A stretch of DNA of 7,975 bases. Origin: Verrucomicrobiaceae bacterium. GTDB lineage: Bacteria; Verrucomicrobiota; Verrucomicrobiae; Verrucomicrobiales; Akkermansiaceae. The stretch covers positions 1 through 7,975 of the forward strand of contig RPOS01000139.1 in NCBI GenBank assembly GCA_003820635.1, read 5' to 3'. Made by a program: the position numbers and the translations under genes. The notes beneath the pieces are model-generated. The model was not told where the DNA came from, ran no database searches, and saw only the letters and a list, made by a program, of their open reading frames with translations. Positions 1 to 5,254 of this stretch are shown here, piece after piece; positions within the stretch are counted from its first letter, which is position 1, and the number at the start of each line of letters is the position of its first letter.

Positions 1-392
1 ACGAGCTGAACCGCATCATGCTCGGCCGCAACTATGGCTGTCCGGTCATCACACATGGCATGAACTACGATTGTTCGAAGGTGGTGGGCACCACCGAGAA
101 GGATGGCATGGAGCAGCCGCTGGTTTACTGGGTGCCTTCCATCGCCGCTTGCGGACTGGATTTCGTGACTGGCGACCGCTTTCCCAACTGGAAAAACGAT
201 TTGCTCGCCGGAGGACTCGCCCAGCAGGAAGTCCGCCGCATCCGCATCACGGACGGCAAGGTCGTTTCCCAGGAAATCATCCTCAAGAACATCGGCCGCG
301 TGCGTGATGTGGCCACCGGCCCGGACGGGCTGGTGTATGTGCTGCTCAACGACCCCGACCGCGTCGTCAGGCTGGTGCCCGCCGGCGGATGA
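1..392 (+). CDS. PQQ-dependent sugar dehydrogenase (glucose/sorbosone dehydrogenase family), C-terminal part
   Basis: The reading frame is open from base 3 and ends with TGA at 390-392, so only the last 129 residues are in view; the ATG at 18 is internal. The visible part matches the end of the glucose/sorbosone dehydrogenase (GSDH) six-bladed propeller family. It has an N-Y-G-x-P motif (visible residues 10-14), the P-S-I-A-x-x-G-x-x-F-x-T-G-D-x-F-P-x-W block (about 45-63), then L-x-x-G-x-L, R-x-R-I, and the closing R-x-R-D-V-x-x-G-P-D-G-x-x-Y-V-L repeat (about 99-115). Family members are periplasmic quinoproteins that oxidise aldose sugars using PQQ and calcium, but many are uncharacterised and the substrate cannot be told from this fragment. 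The N-terminus, with any signal peptide and catalytic His, lies outside the window. The tryptophan usual in NYGWP is Cys here. Family assignment is confident; PQQ use is inferred. Confidence 0.88.
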   Translation, partial: ELNRIMLGRNYGCPVITHGMNYDCSKVVGTTEKDGMEQPLVYWVPSIAACGLDFVTGDRFPNWKNDLLAGGLAQQEVRRIRITDGKVVSQEIILKNIGRVRDVATGPDGLVYVLLNDPDRVVRLVPAGG

Positions 393-451
393 GTTGGAAA
401 TACGGAATTCCTGTTGGAATAAAAGCCCGCGCCGTGCTCTCTTGCGCGCGT

Positions 452-874
452 ATGAAACACCGATTTCTGCTGCTGGGCTGTGCCGTTTGTCTAACCGGTT
501 CCGCGTTCGCCACCGAGGGCCATGAACACACGCCGCTGGGCGAACAGATGGAGGCCTTCAATGATGCCTACAAGGCCTTCCGCAAGGAGACGGATTCCGC
601 AAAAGGCGCGGCCCATGCGCGTGAAGCGCAAGAGGCCCTGCTCAAGGGTGTCTCGGAACTGCCGGAGATGCTCAAGAAGATGCCGGATGGCCCGGCCCGG
701 CAGAAGGCCGCTGCGGAATACCGCAAGATGATGGGCCGCGTCTTCGTGACCGTCTGCGAGGTGGAGGAGGCGTTTCTCGCCGGCAACATCGATGAAGTCG
801 CCAAACTGGTGGAAGCCCTCAAACAAATGAAAAAAGAGGGGCACAACAAGTTCATGGAAGACGAGGAAGAGTGA
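452..874 (+). CDS. Cytochrome b562-like secreted protein
   Basis: A 140-residue protein. Residues 1-20 form a typical signal peptide (basic start MKHR, hydrophobic core FLLLGCAVCL, cleavage after SAFA), which is why I choose the ATG at 452 over the in-frame ATG at 389. The mature part is almost all helical and charged, with no transmembrane segment. It resembles periplasmic cytochrome b562 (CybC): the first helix has E-x-M-E-x-x-N-D-x-x-K (Met33), and the last helix carries a late His (His131). In E. coli b562 the haem ligands are Met7 and His102, 95 residues apart; here the candidates are 98 apart. It is therefore probably a four-helix-bundle haem protein, though haem binding is inferred, and other four-helix proteins are possible. 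The start lies 59 bases after the dehydrogenase stop, so it could accept electrons in that context, but this is speculation. No Shine-Dalgarno is visible. It converges with the transpeptidase gene at 893. Confidence 0.72.
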   Translation: MKHRFLLLGCAVCLTGSAFATEGHEHTPLGEQMEAFNDAYKAFRKETDSAKGAAHAREAQEALLKGVSELPEMLKKMPDGPARQKAAAEYRKMMGRVFVTVCEVEEAFLAGNIDEVAKLVEALKQMKKEGHNKFMEDEEE

Positions 875-898
875 GCCGGGCCCGGCCCCGCGTCACTC
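869..898. terminator. Possible bidirectional hairpin between convergent genes
   Basis: A perfect six-base inverted repeat, GAGTGA (869-874) and TCACTC (893-898), encloses an 18-base GC-only stretch. That stretch contains the 12-base palindrome GCCGGGCCCGGC (875-886). The stop codons of the two convergent genes (TGA at 872-874 and, on the other strand, 895-893) lie inside the arms. There is no clear T-tract on either side, so this may be a weak or factor-assisted bidirectional terminator, or a chance structure. Confidence 0.35.
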
Positions 899-1534
899 GA
901 TGACCACGCGCGTGCCTGCCTTCACCTTTGAATAAACGGTGGGGATGGTTCCGCTCGGGCCGCGCACGCAGGCGTGCGATGCCGGATAGCGCCGGACGGG
1001 CCCGATGTGGTGGCCCACTCCGTCGTGGGTGAGGCGCATCCAGTATCTCATCGGCGCGCCGACGAATTGGCCGCCCTCGGGGACCGGGTCTTTGAGCGCG
1101 TCCGCGTCGCGGTTGACCACCTTGCCTTCGGCATCGACGATTTTGCCGTAGCGGTTGGAACTCTTGTCCACGATTTTCTCCATGATGTAGAAGGTTCCCG
1201 TGGGGGTGGGGCGGCTTTTGACACCGGAGCAGATCGGATAGTCGATGACGACCTCCTCGCCGTTCATCAGAAACCCGCGTTGGGTGGCGAGATCGATCTT
1301 GATGTGGGAGTTCGAGGCATCCGTGCGCGAGAGCAGTTCCTCGTTTTTCCAGACCGAGTGGGTTTTCGGATAAGTGGGCTCCGCCTTGAAGTGCTCGTAG
1401 GTGCCCACCGGATACGGGTTGATCGGTTTGCCATTCTGATCGGTCTGGGCCACCGGCTTCTGGCTGGCGCAGTTCGCGAGCAGGAGCAAGGCACCGGCGG
1501 TGGCACATTGGGCAAGTTTGCGGACTTTGATCAT
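893..1534 (-). CDS. L,D-transpeptidase lipoprotein (YkuD domain), SHACVR variant
   Basis: A 213-residue protein with a basic-hydrophobic N-terminus and a lipobox-like LLAN-Cys22, suggesting export and lipid attachment; Asn at -1 is atypical for a lipobox. The YkuD catalytic domain covers about residues 76-213. It has the early S-G-V-K-x-R-P-T-P-T-G-T-F segment (103-115), which is the conserved TPxG part, then G-H-H-I-G (174-178) and the cysteine motif S186-H187-A188-C189-V190-R191, with Cys189 the predicted nucleophile. L,D-transpeptidases make 3-3 cross-links in peptidoglycan or attach proteins to it, acting in the periplasm. The usual motif is SHGC; here the Gly is Ala. All other landmarks are present, so I expect an active enzyme, but which reaction it performs is unknown. 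It appears monocistronic with a promoter-like region at 1559-1587. No Shine-Dalgarno is present; the ATG is preceded by CCGCCC. Confidence 0.9.
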   Translation of the reverse strand: MIKVRKLAQCATAGALLLLANCASQKPVAQTDQNGKPINPYPVGTYEHFKAEPTYPKTHSVWKNEELLSRTDASNSHIKIDLATQRGFLMNGEEVVIDYPICSGVKSRPTPTGTFYIMEKIVDKSSNRYGKIVDAEGKVVNRDADALKDPVPEGGQFVGAPMRYWMRLTHDGVGHHIGPVRRYPASHACVRGPSGTIPTVYSKVKAGTRVVIE

Positions 1535-1558
1535 GGGCGGAAAAGAGATGCGCGGGGG

Positions 1559-1587
1559 GAATTAGGCGGGATTTTTGGAAATTGCAA
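1559..1587 (-). promoter_or_regulatory. Candidate promoter of the L,D-transpeptidase gene at 893-1534
   Basis: On the - strand a -35-like TTGCAA (1587-1582) is followed, after 17 bases, by TAATTC (1564-1559), about 24 bases before the ATG. The -10 match is weak. Support comes from a similar block upstream of the zinc peptidase gene (5996-6023): about 20 of 27 bases match with one gap. Both contain GCAAC and GCGGGATTTT when read on the + strand. Confidence 0.35.
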
Positions 1588-1620
1588 CTCCCCGGGCGGG
1601 ATGGAATGCGGCACTTGGAG

Positions 1621-2184
1621 TCAAGCCGGCCGCGTTTGTGCGTGGATCCGCTGGAAGGCCGCGTCGTCGAGCACCGGGCGGGCGGATTCGTGCCAGCCGG
1701 CGGGTGGAGCGGGCAGGGTGAGCCAGGAGCGGCAGCCGCCAAAGCCGGCTTGGTAGGGGAATTCCCATGGTGTGGCGAGTTCGCGCACGCGCACCAGCGC
1801 CACATGGATGCTGCCGGAGGCCATGCCCTTGCCTTCCCAGTCGAAGCGGTCGCGCACGGTGTCTTCCGAGTAGATGTGGCAGGGTGCCAGGGCGGCGACT
1901 TTTTCCCAATCGGTGAGCGTGACGGCCCACAGCGCCTCGGCGTGGTGGGTGATGCGGATCGTGTCTCCGGGTTGCCATTCGGGCATGACCTTCACCTCGC
2001 CCTCGCGGACCTGGTTTCCCTGAGCGTGAAAGCGGGTGGGAAAGAGGAAAAACGCCTCGTGGGCGAAGGAAAAGCCCTGCCGGCCTTCGTGGATGCCGCC
2101 CTTGCGCAGGAGGATCGACTGGCGGCCGCTGGCCAGTGCGTCACAGACGACCTGCCATTCTTTGAAAGCGATGGAATCCGACAT
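1621..2184 (-). CDS. DUF1802 family protein
   Basis: A 187-residue soluble protein counted from the ATG at 2184; an in-frame TTG at 2199 would add five residues but is a less likely start. The sequence follows the DUF1802 pattern. It opens with A-F-K-E-W-x-V-V-C-D-A-L-x-x-G-x-Q (6-22) and L-L-R-K-G-G-I-H-E (25-33). The F-L-F-P-T-x-x-H motif lies at 46-53, and a closing aromatic block, P-Y-x-x-G-F-G-G-C-R-S-W (143-154), ends the domain. There is no signal peptide or membrane segment, so it is probably cytoplasmic. The family has no established biochemical function known to me; the conserved RKGGIHE and GGCRSW blocks suggest a binding or catalytic site. It starts 29 bases after the zinc-ribbon gene on the same strand, so the two are probably co-transcribed. 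No terminator is evident after the TGA at 1623-1621. Confidence 0.85.
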   Translation of the reverse strand: MSDSIAFKEWQVVCDALASGRQSILLRKGGIHEGRQGFSFAHEAFFLFPTRFHAQGNQVREGEVKVMPEWQPGDTIRITHHAEALWAVTLTDWEKVAALAPCHIYSEDTVRDRFDWEGKGMASGSIHVALVRVRELATPWEFPYQAGFGGCRSWLTLPAPPAGWHESARPVLDDAAFQRIHAQTRPA

Positions 2185-2213
2185 GTTTCGTGGTTTCAAA
2201 TTCTGTTATGAAT

Positions 2214-2444
2214 TCAACCGAGATCCTCGGCGGTGACGGAGGTTTGCTCGCGGCTGCCGAGGATGCGCGCCTGCATGACCACGCGCTCCGGCTTGGTGTC
2301 GAAGCGGTAGCTGTGGCAGTTCGGACACAGGGCGGCACCACTGCCGACGATGGAATCGCAGCCCTCACAGACTTTGTAGCCGGAGGGATTGGCGGCGATT
2401 TTGGCGGCGGTGGCCGCGCGGTTCGGTGGCGGGGAATCGGGCAT
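2214..2444 (-). CDS. Small zinc-ribbon protein, function unknown
   Basis: A 76-residue protein that I do not recognise as a named family. Two CxxC pairs, C26-x-x-C29 and C40-P-N-C43, are 10 residues apart. This is the classic four-cysteine zinc ribbon, centred on the segment VCEGCDSIVGSGAALCPNC. The N-terminus is Pro/Ala-rich and probably flexible. After the ribbon comes an F-D-T-K-P-E-R-V-V stretch with predicted strand character. There is no signal peptide. The start ATG lies only 9 bases after the T-tract of the S20 terminator, so it must use either terminator readthrough or a promoter embedded in the terminator region. It precedes the DUF1802 gene by 29 bases. Plausible roles include a nucleic-acid-binding or rubredoxin-like structural zinc protein, but nothing here decides. 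Codon usage and composition look like the neighbours, supporting a real gene. Confidence 0.72.
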   Translation of the reverse strand: MPDSPPPNRAATAAKIAANPSGYKVCEGCDSIVGSGAALCPNCHSYRFDTKPERVVMQARILGSREQTSVTAEDLG

Positions 2445-2453
2445 GGGGCGATG

Positions 2454-2484
2454 AAAAAAGCGGCACCGGGGAGCCGGTCCGCTT
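2454..2484 (-). terminator. Intrinsic terminator of rpsT
   Basis: The hairpin arms are AAGCGG/CCGCTT (2458-2463 with 2479-2484) stacked on ACCGG/CCGGT (2465-2469 with 2474-2478). There is one bulged C (2464) and a four-base loop. On the - strand the stem is followed directly by six T residues (A-tract 2454-2459). It lies 43 bases beyond the rpsT stop codon and 9 bases before the next start codon. Confidence 0.87.
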
Positions 2485-2527
2485 GTTTTCAGAATGACTC
2501 GGAAAAATCCGGGAAAGTTTGTGTGGC

Positions 2528-2791
2528 TCAGGCGATGGCTGCGATGGCCTTGGCGGTTTTGCTCTTGAGGTTGGCCGCCTTGTTCGGGTGGATCACATTG
2601 CGCTTGGCGGCCTTGTCCACGGCGGATGAAAACTCCGAGCTGGCCTTGGCGGCGGCTTCCTTGTCTCCGGCGGAGATGGCGCTGAGGGTCTTTTTGCGCA
2701 GCGTCTTCATGCGGCTTTTTTCAGCGCGATTGCGCTCGGTGCGGACGATGGTTTGGCGCGCGCGTTTGATCGAGGATTTGTGGTTGGCCAT
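2528..2791 (-). CDS. rpsT: 30S ribosomal protein S20
   Basis: An 87-residue, highly basic protein of exactly the usual S20 length. It begins MANHKSSIKRARQT, the family signature (typically MANIKSAKKRA or similar). It continues with R-N-R-x-x-K-S-R-M-K-T-x-x-K-K (about 20-34), the alanine-rich central helix, and the conserved tail H-P-N-K-A-A-x-x-K-S-K-x-A (68-80). S20 binds 16S rRNA in the body of the small subunit and helps its assembly. The gene is a single-gene unit: a promoter with a perfect TTGACA lies at 2835-2862 and a strong terminator at 2454-2484. The initiation region (CAGAAATCATC before ATG) has no recognisable Shine-Dalgarno, which is notable for a highly expressed ribosomal gene. 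S20 is translationally autoregulated in some bacteria; nothing in the short leader here shows whether that applies. Confidence 0.97.
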   Translation of the reverse strand: MANHKSSIKRARQTIVRTERNRAEKSRMKTLRKKTLSAISAGDKEAAAKASSEFSSAVDKAAKRNVIHPNKAANLKSKTAKAIAAIA

Positions 2792-2834
2792 GATGATTTC
2801 TGGAGAACGTAGGATGCCGTGAGGCGGGCGGCGG

Positions 2835-2862
2835 AAAGTAGGGAATCAGTCGGAGGTGTCAA
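2835..2862 (-). promoter_or_regulatory. Predicted sigma-70-type promoter of rpsT
   Basis: On the - strand a perfect -35 TTGACA (2862-2857) is followed by a 16-base spacer and a weaker -10, TACTTT (2840-2835). The -10 lies about 43 bases upstream of the rpsT start, giving a leader of roughly 35 bases. It sits in the 88-base gap after the upstream transpeptidase gene, so rpsT need not depend on that operon. Confidence 0.55.
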
Positions 2863-2879
2863 GCTCGTGTTTCGGATTC

Positions 2880-3515
2880 TCAACTGCGGTTGCGGATTCC
2901 GTTGTGGCTGGCGGCGGCGGTGGCCTGGCCGTTGCGGCGTCCGTTCTGGATGGAGTCGCGGATGATGAAGACGTCCGCGCCGTAGCCGACGCGGTTGTAG
3001 AGGTCCGCCACATCGCGGCTGGACATGCGGATGCAGCCGAAGGAGGCAGGCTGGCCGAGGCGTTTTTCCTCAGGCGTGCCGTGGATGTAAATGGTGCGTT
3101 TGAAGGCGTTCTGGTTGCGCTCTTCGAGGCCCTTGAGCCAGAGGATGCGGGTGACGACCGGATCGCGGCCGGGTGAGTTGGGCTTGAGGATTTCTCCGGT
3201 TGGCTTGCGGCTCTTGAAAACGGCGCCATGTGGCGCGGAGCAGCCGATTTTTTTTGCCACCCGCAGGTGGCCGAGCGGCGTGCGGTTACTGCCGGGCTTG
3301 TCCCCGACGCCGAATTTGGAGGTGGAGATCTTGTAGGTTTTGACGGGTTCCCCGTCCCGCACGAGCAGCATTTTCTGATCGCAGACGCTGACGATCATCT
3401 TGTTGCGGGTGTCCCGGCCGAAGAACGAGGTGCTGCCGCAACTGCTCAGGCCGAAGGCGGCGAGCAGGCTGAGTGAGGCGATGAGAATGGAGCGCGGCGC
3501 TGGCAGTCCGTTCAT
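2880..3515 (-). CDS. L,D-transpeptidase lipoprotein (YkuD domain)
   Basis: A 211-residue protein. The N-terminus has a hydrophobic stretch (10-22) ending in the lipobox LSSC with Cys26, so it is probably a lipoprotein in the periplasm. The YkuD domain spans about 39-186. It begins with M-I-V-S-V-x-x-Q-K-M-L-L, has the R-T-P-L-G block (78-82), Y-I-H-G-T (143-147, His145), and the active-site motif S158-F-G-C161-I-R-M with Cys161 the predicted nucleophile. The Ile-Arg-Met ending is typical; Phe replaces the His of SHGC, a position that also varies in B. subtilis YkuD (SKGC). After the domain comes a polar Gln/Asn/Arg-rich tail of about 25 residues. It begins 10 bases after the glycosyltransferase stop, so the two are almost certainly one operon. 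The role is peptidoglycan 3-3 cross-linking or anchoring a protein or polymer; which one is not shown by sequence. Confidence 0.92.
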   Translation of the reverse strand: MNGLPAPRSILIASLSLLAAFGLSSCGSTSFFGRDTRNKMIVSVCDQKMLLVRDGEPVKTYKISTSKFGVGDKPGSNRTPLGHLRVAKKIGCSAPHGAVFKSRKPTGEILKPNSPGRDPVVTRILWLKGLEERNQNAFKRTIYIHGTPEEKRLGQPASFGCIRMSSRDVADLYNRVGYGADVFIIRDSIQNGRRNGQATAAASHNGIRNRS

Positions 3516-3525
3516 GGCTTGGGCG

Positions 3526-5034
3526 TCACGGGGTGTTGCGGTTCACGATTCTGGCTGCCGCGGCATCGGAGCCGGATGGCAGCATGCGCGAAAGCGAGGA
3601 GATCGAGGTGTAGAAGAAGCCGATGGGGAAGGGGAGCAGCAGGATGGCCGAGGACCAGCTGCCGCGCATGGCGGCATCCACCACCACGAACAGGAAAAAG
3701 AAGCCGAAGAGCAGCTCCACGAAGGGGGTGAGAGTCTTCATTGCCTTGTAGCTGCTCTTTTTCCAATCGGCGCGCTTGCTCTGGCCGATGCCGTATTTCG
3801 GCGTGCGGACGAAGGCGGACTGGTGGTTGCAAAGTGCCTCGATGACGGCCTTGGCATTGTTGATGGACATGCCGATGCCGAGTGCGAGCAGCAGCGGCAG
3901 GTAGGGGATTTCCTTCCACCAGGTGCCGGGGCGCAGCGCCTTCTGGGAGACCATGTAGAACACGATCACCGAGACCGAGGCGAAGAAGAAGATCGGCACG
4001 TTGATGATGTAATAGGTCAGTTTTCCGAAATCCGGCTGCCACTGTTGGTTCGGATAGATAAGGAAGCAGAGGACGATGAGCAGCAGGTAGGCGAAATTCG
4101 AGGTGAGGTGGGCGGTGGCCTCCAGCTTGATGAAGAGCGGCACGTCGGCGCGCCAGATGGCGGGCAGGACCTTTTTGCAAACCTGGATGGAACCCTTGGT
4201 CCAGCGGTGTTGCTGGCTCTTGAAGCCGTCCATGTCCACCGGCAGCTCGGCCGGGGTTTCCACATCGTTGAGGAAAATGAAGCGCCAGCCGTTGAGCTGG
4301 GCGCGGTAGCTGAGGTCCATGTCCTCGGTGAGCGTGTCGTGCTCCCAGCCGCCGGCGTCCGCGATGCAGGACTTGCGCCAGATGCCGCCGGTGCCGTTGA
4401 AGGTGAAGAAACGCCCGGAGCGGTTGCGCGCGGTTTGCTCCAGCTCGAGGTGGCCGTCCAGGAACATCGCCTGGATGCGGGTGAGCACGTTGAAGGTGCG
4501 GTTGAGGTGGCCCCAGCGCGTCTGGATCATGCCGATTTTTTCATCCGTAAAGTAGTGGATGGTTTTCTGGAGCATGTCCGGGTTCGGGACGAAGTCGGCG
4601 TCCAGAATGAGGAGATACTCGCCTTTTGCGAAACGGGTGCCGTTTTCCAAAGCACCGGCCTTGAATCCGGCGCGGTCCGTGCGGTGGATGTGCTCGGCAT
4701 CGAAGCCGCGCGCCTTGAGCCGCGCGATGCCGGCGCGGCAGATGTCCACCGTTTGATCCGTCGAGTCGTCGAGCAGCTGGATCTGCAGCTTGTCCTGCGG
4801 GTAGTCGAGCTTCGACACCGAATCGAGCAGGCGGTCCACCACGTGCATCTCGTTGAACACCGGCAGCTGCACCGTCACCAGTGGCAATTCCTGGAACAAC
4901 TCCTTGGGCTGCGGCCGCTTGCGCGCGTGCTTGAGGTAGAGGAAAACAATCGTCAGGCGGTGCGAGCCGTAACCGGCAAGGCCGATCAGCACGAGAATGT
5001 AAGAGGCATACCAAAGGGGTGAGGTCCAGTCCAT
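3526..5034 (-). CDS. Membrane family-2 glycosyltransferase, cellulose/mannan synthase-like
   Basis: A 502-residue integral membrane protein. One N-terminal transmembrane helix (about 8-34) is followed by a cytosolic GT-A domain (about 50-300). That domain contains the processive-synthase motifs: D89-D90-S, D145-A-D147 (metal/UDP binding), T236-E237-D238 (catalytic base) and Q274-Q-H-R-W278 (acceptor-binding QxxRW). Further transmembrane segments follow at about 313-328, 340-362, 375-397, 435-455 and 462-482. This is the layout of CESA-like/CslA enzymes, which polymerise a beta-linked polysaccharide from a nucleotide sugar and extrude it through the membrane. The c-di-GMP-binding PilZ domain of BcsA is absent and no BcsB or BcsZ partner is nearby, so I would not call it cellulose synthase. 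The product (glucan, mannan or other) is unknown. The gene leads a two-gene unit with the transpeptidase at 2880-3515. No Shine-Dalgarno is present. Confidence 0.92.
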   Translation of the reverse strand: MDWTSPLWYASYILVLIGLAGYGSHRLTIVFLYLKHARKRPQPKELFQELPLVTVQLPVFNEMHVVDRLLDSVSKLDYPQDKLQIQLLDDSTDQTVDICRAGIARLKARGFDAEHIHRTDRAGFKAGALENGTRFAKGEYLLILDADFVPNPDMLQKTIHYFTDEKIGMIQTRWGHLNRTFNVLTRIQAMFLDGHLELEQTARNRSGRFFTFNGTGGIWRKSCIADAGGWEHDTLTEDMDLSYRAQLNGWRFIFLNDVETPAELPVDMDGFKSQQHRWTKGSIQVCKKVLPAIWRADVPLFIKLEATAHLTSNFAYLLLIVLCFLIYPNQQWQPDFGKLTYYIINVPIFFFASVSVIVFYMVSQKALRPGTWWKEIPYLPLLLALGIGMSINNAKAVIEALCNHQSAFVRTPKYGIGQSKRADWKKSSYKAMKTLTPFVELLFGFFFLFVVVDAAMRGSWSSAILLLPFPIGFFYTSISSLSRMLPSGSDAAAARIVNRNTP

Positions 5035-5127
5035 GGAGGCGTGGGAAGATTTGGGAAATTGGGCGGGCCCGGTGGTTTTTCAGGAATCCGGGGCTGATGA
5101 GAGGGGCTTGTCCGGCAAGCGGCAAAT

Positions 5128-5142
5128 GATTGAAAATCAATC
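5128..5142. repeat. Inverted repeat in the leader of the glycosyltransferase gene
   Basis: GATTGA and TCAATC form a perfect six-base inverted repeat around a three-base AAA centre. It lies about 94 bases upstream of the glycosyltransferase ATG and downstream of a possible -35 element. Its size and AT-rich character, in GC-rich surroundings, suit a dimeric repressor operator, but no regulator is identified and chance is possible. Confidence 0.35.
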
Positions 5143-5154
5143 GCCAGACGCCGC

Positions 5155-5183
5155 AGGCAAGCAATTGGCCGCGGCTCTGTCAA
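5155..5183 (-). promoter_or_regulatory. Weak candidate promoter for the glycosyltransferase-transpeptidase operon
   Basis: On the - strand a perfect -35 hexamer TTGACA (5183-5178) lies just after the upstream terminator, where a new promoter is expected. At 17 bases the -10 position reads TTGCCT, a poor match, so the call rests mainly on the -35 and position. If used, the leader would be over 110 bases and contain the inverted repeat at 5128-5142. Confidence 0.25.
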
Positions 5184-5200
5184 GCCTCAAGGCCGATTCG

Positions 5201-5236
5201 AAAAAAAGCCCGCCGCCCGTTGGTGGAGCGGCGGGC
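5201..5236 (-). terminator. Strong intrinsic terminator after the zinc peptidase gene
   Basis: A perfect nine-base stem (GCCCGCCGC at 5208-5216 with GCGGCGGGC at 5228-5236) with an 11-base loop is followed on the - strand by seven T residues (A-tract 5201-5207). It lies 18 bases beyond the stop codon of the gene at 5255-5989 and separates it from the glycosyltransferase operon. Confidence 0.92.
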
Positions 5237-5254
5237 CAGCTTGCCGGCTGCCCG

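Noticed and set aside
394..422. Promoter-like TTGGAA and GAATAA with a GGAATTCC palindrome before the cytochrome gene
   Set aside because: The -10 match is poor and the palindrome is short; not enough to call a promoter.
389..451. Earlier ATG at 389 for the cytochrome b562-like gene, overlapping the upstream stop as ATGA
   Set aside because: The extra 21 residues would sit before a clean signal peptide that begins at the ATG at 452; the later start gives the standard layout.
974..1756. 260-codon open frame on the + strand opposite the first L,D-transpeptidase gene
   Set aside because: It spans the intergenic promoter region and parts of two real - strand genes and shows no domain.
2185..2199. 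TTG start at 2199 for the DUF1802 gene
   Set aside because: It adds only five residues before an ATG that directly precedes the conserved domain, and no start signal supports it.
3400..5022. 540-codon open frame on the + strand opposite the glycosyltransferase gene
   Set aside because: It is a shadow of the real - strand gene in GC-rich DNA: composition is His/Glu/Asp/Val-rich with no recognisable domain, while the opposite strand encodes all catalytic motifs of a GT2 enzyme.
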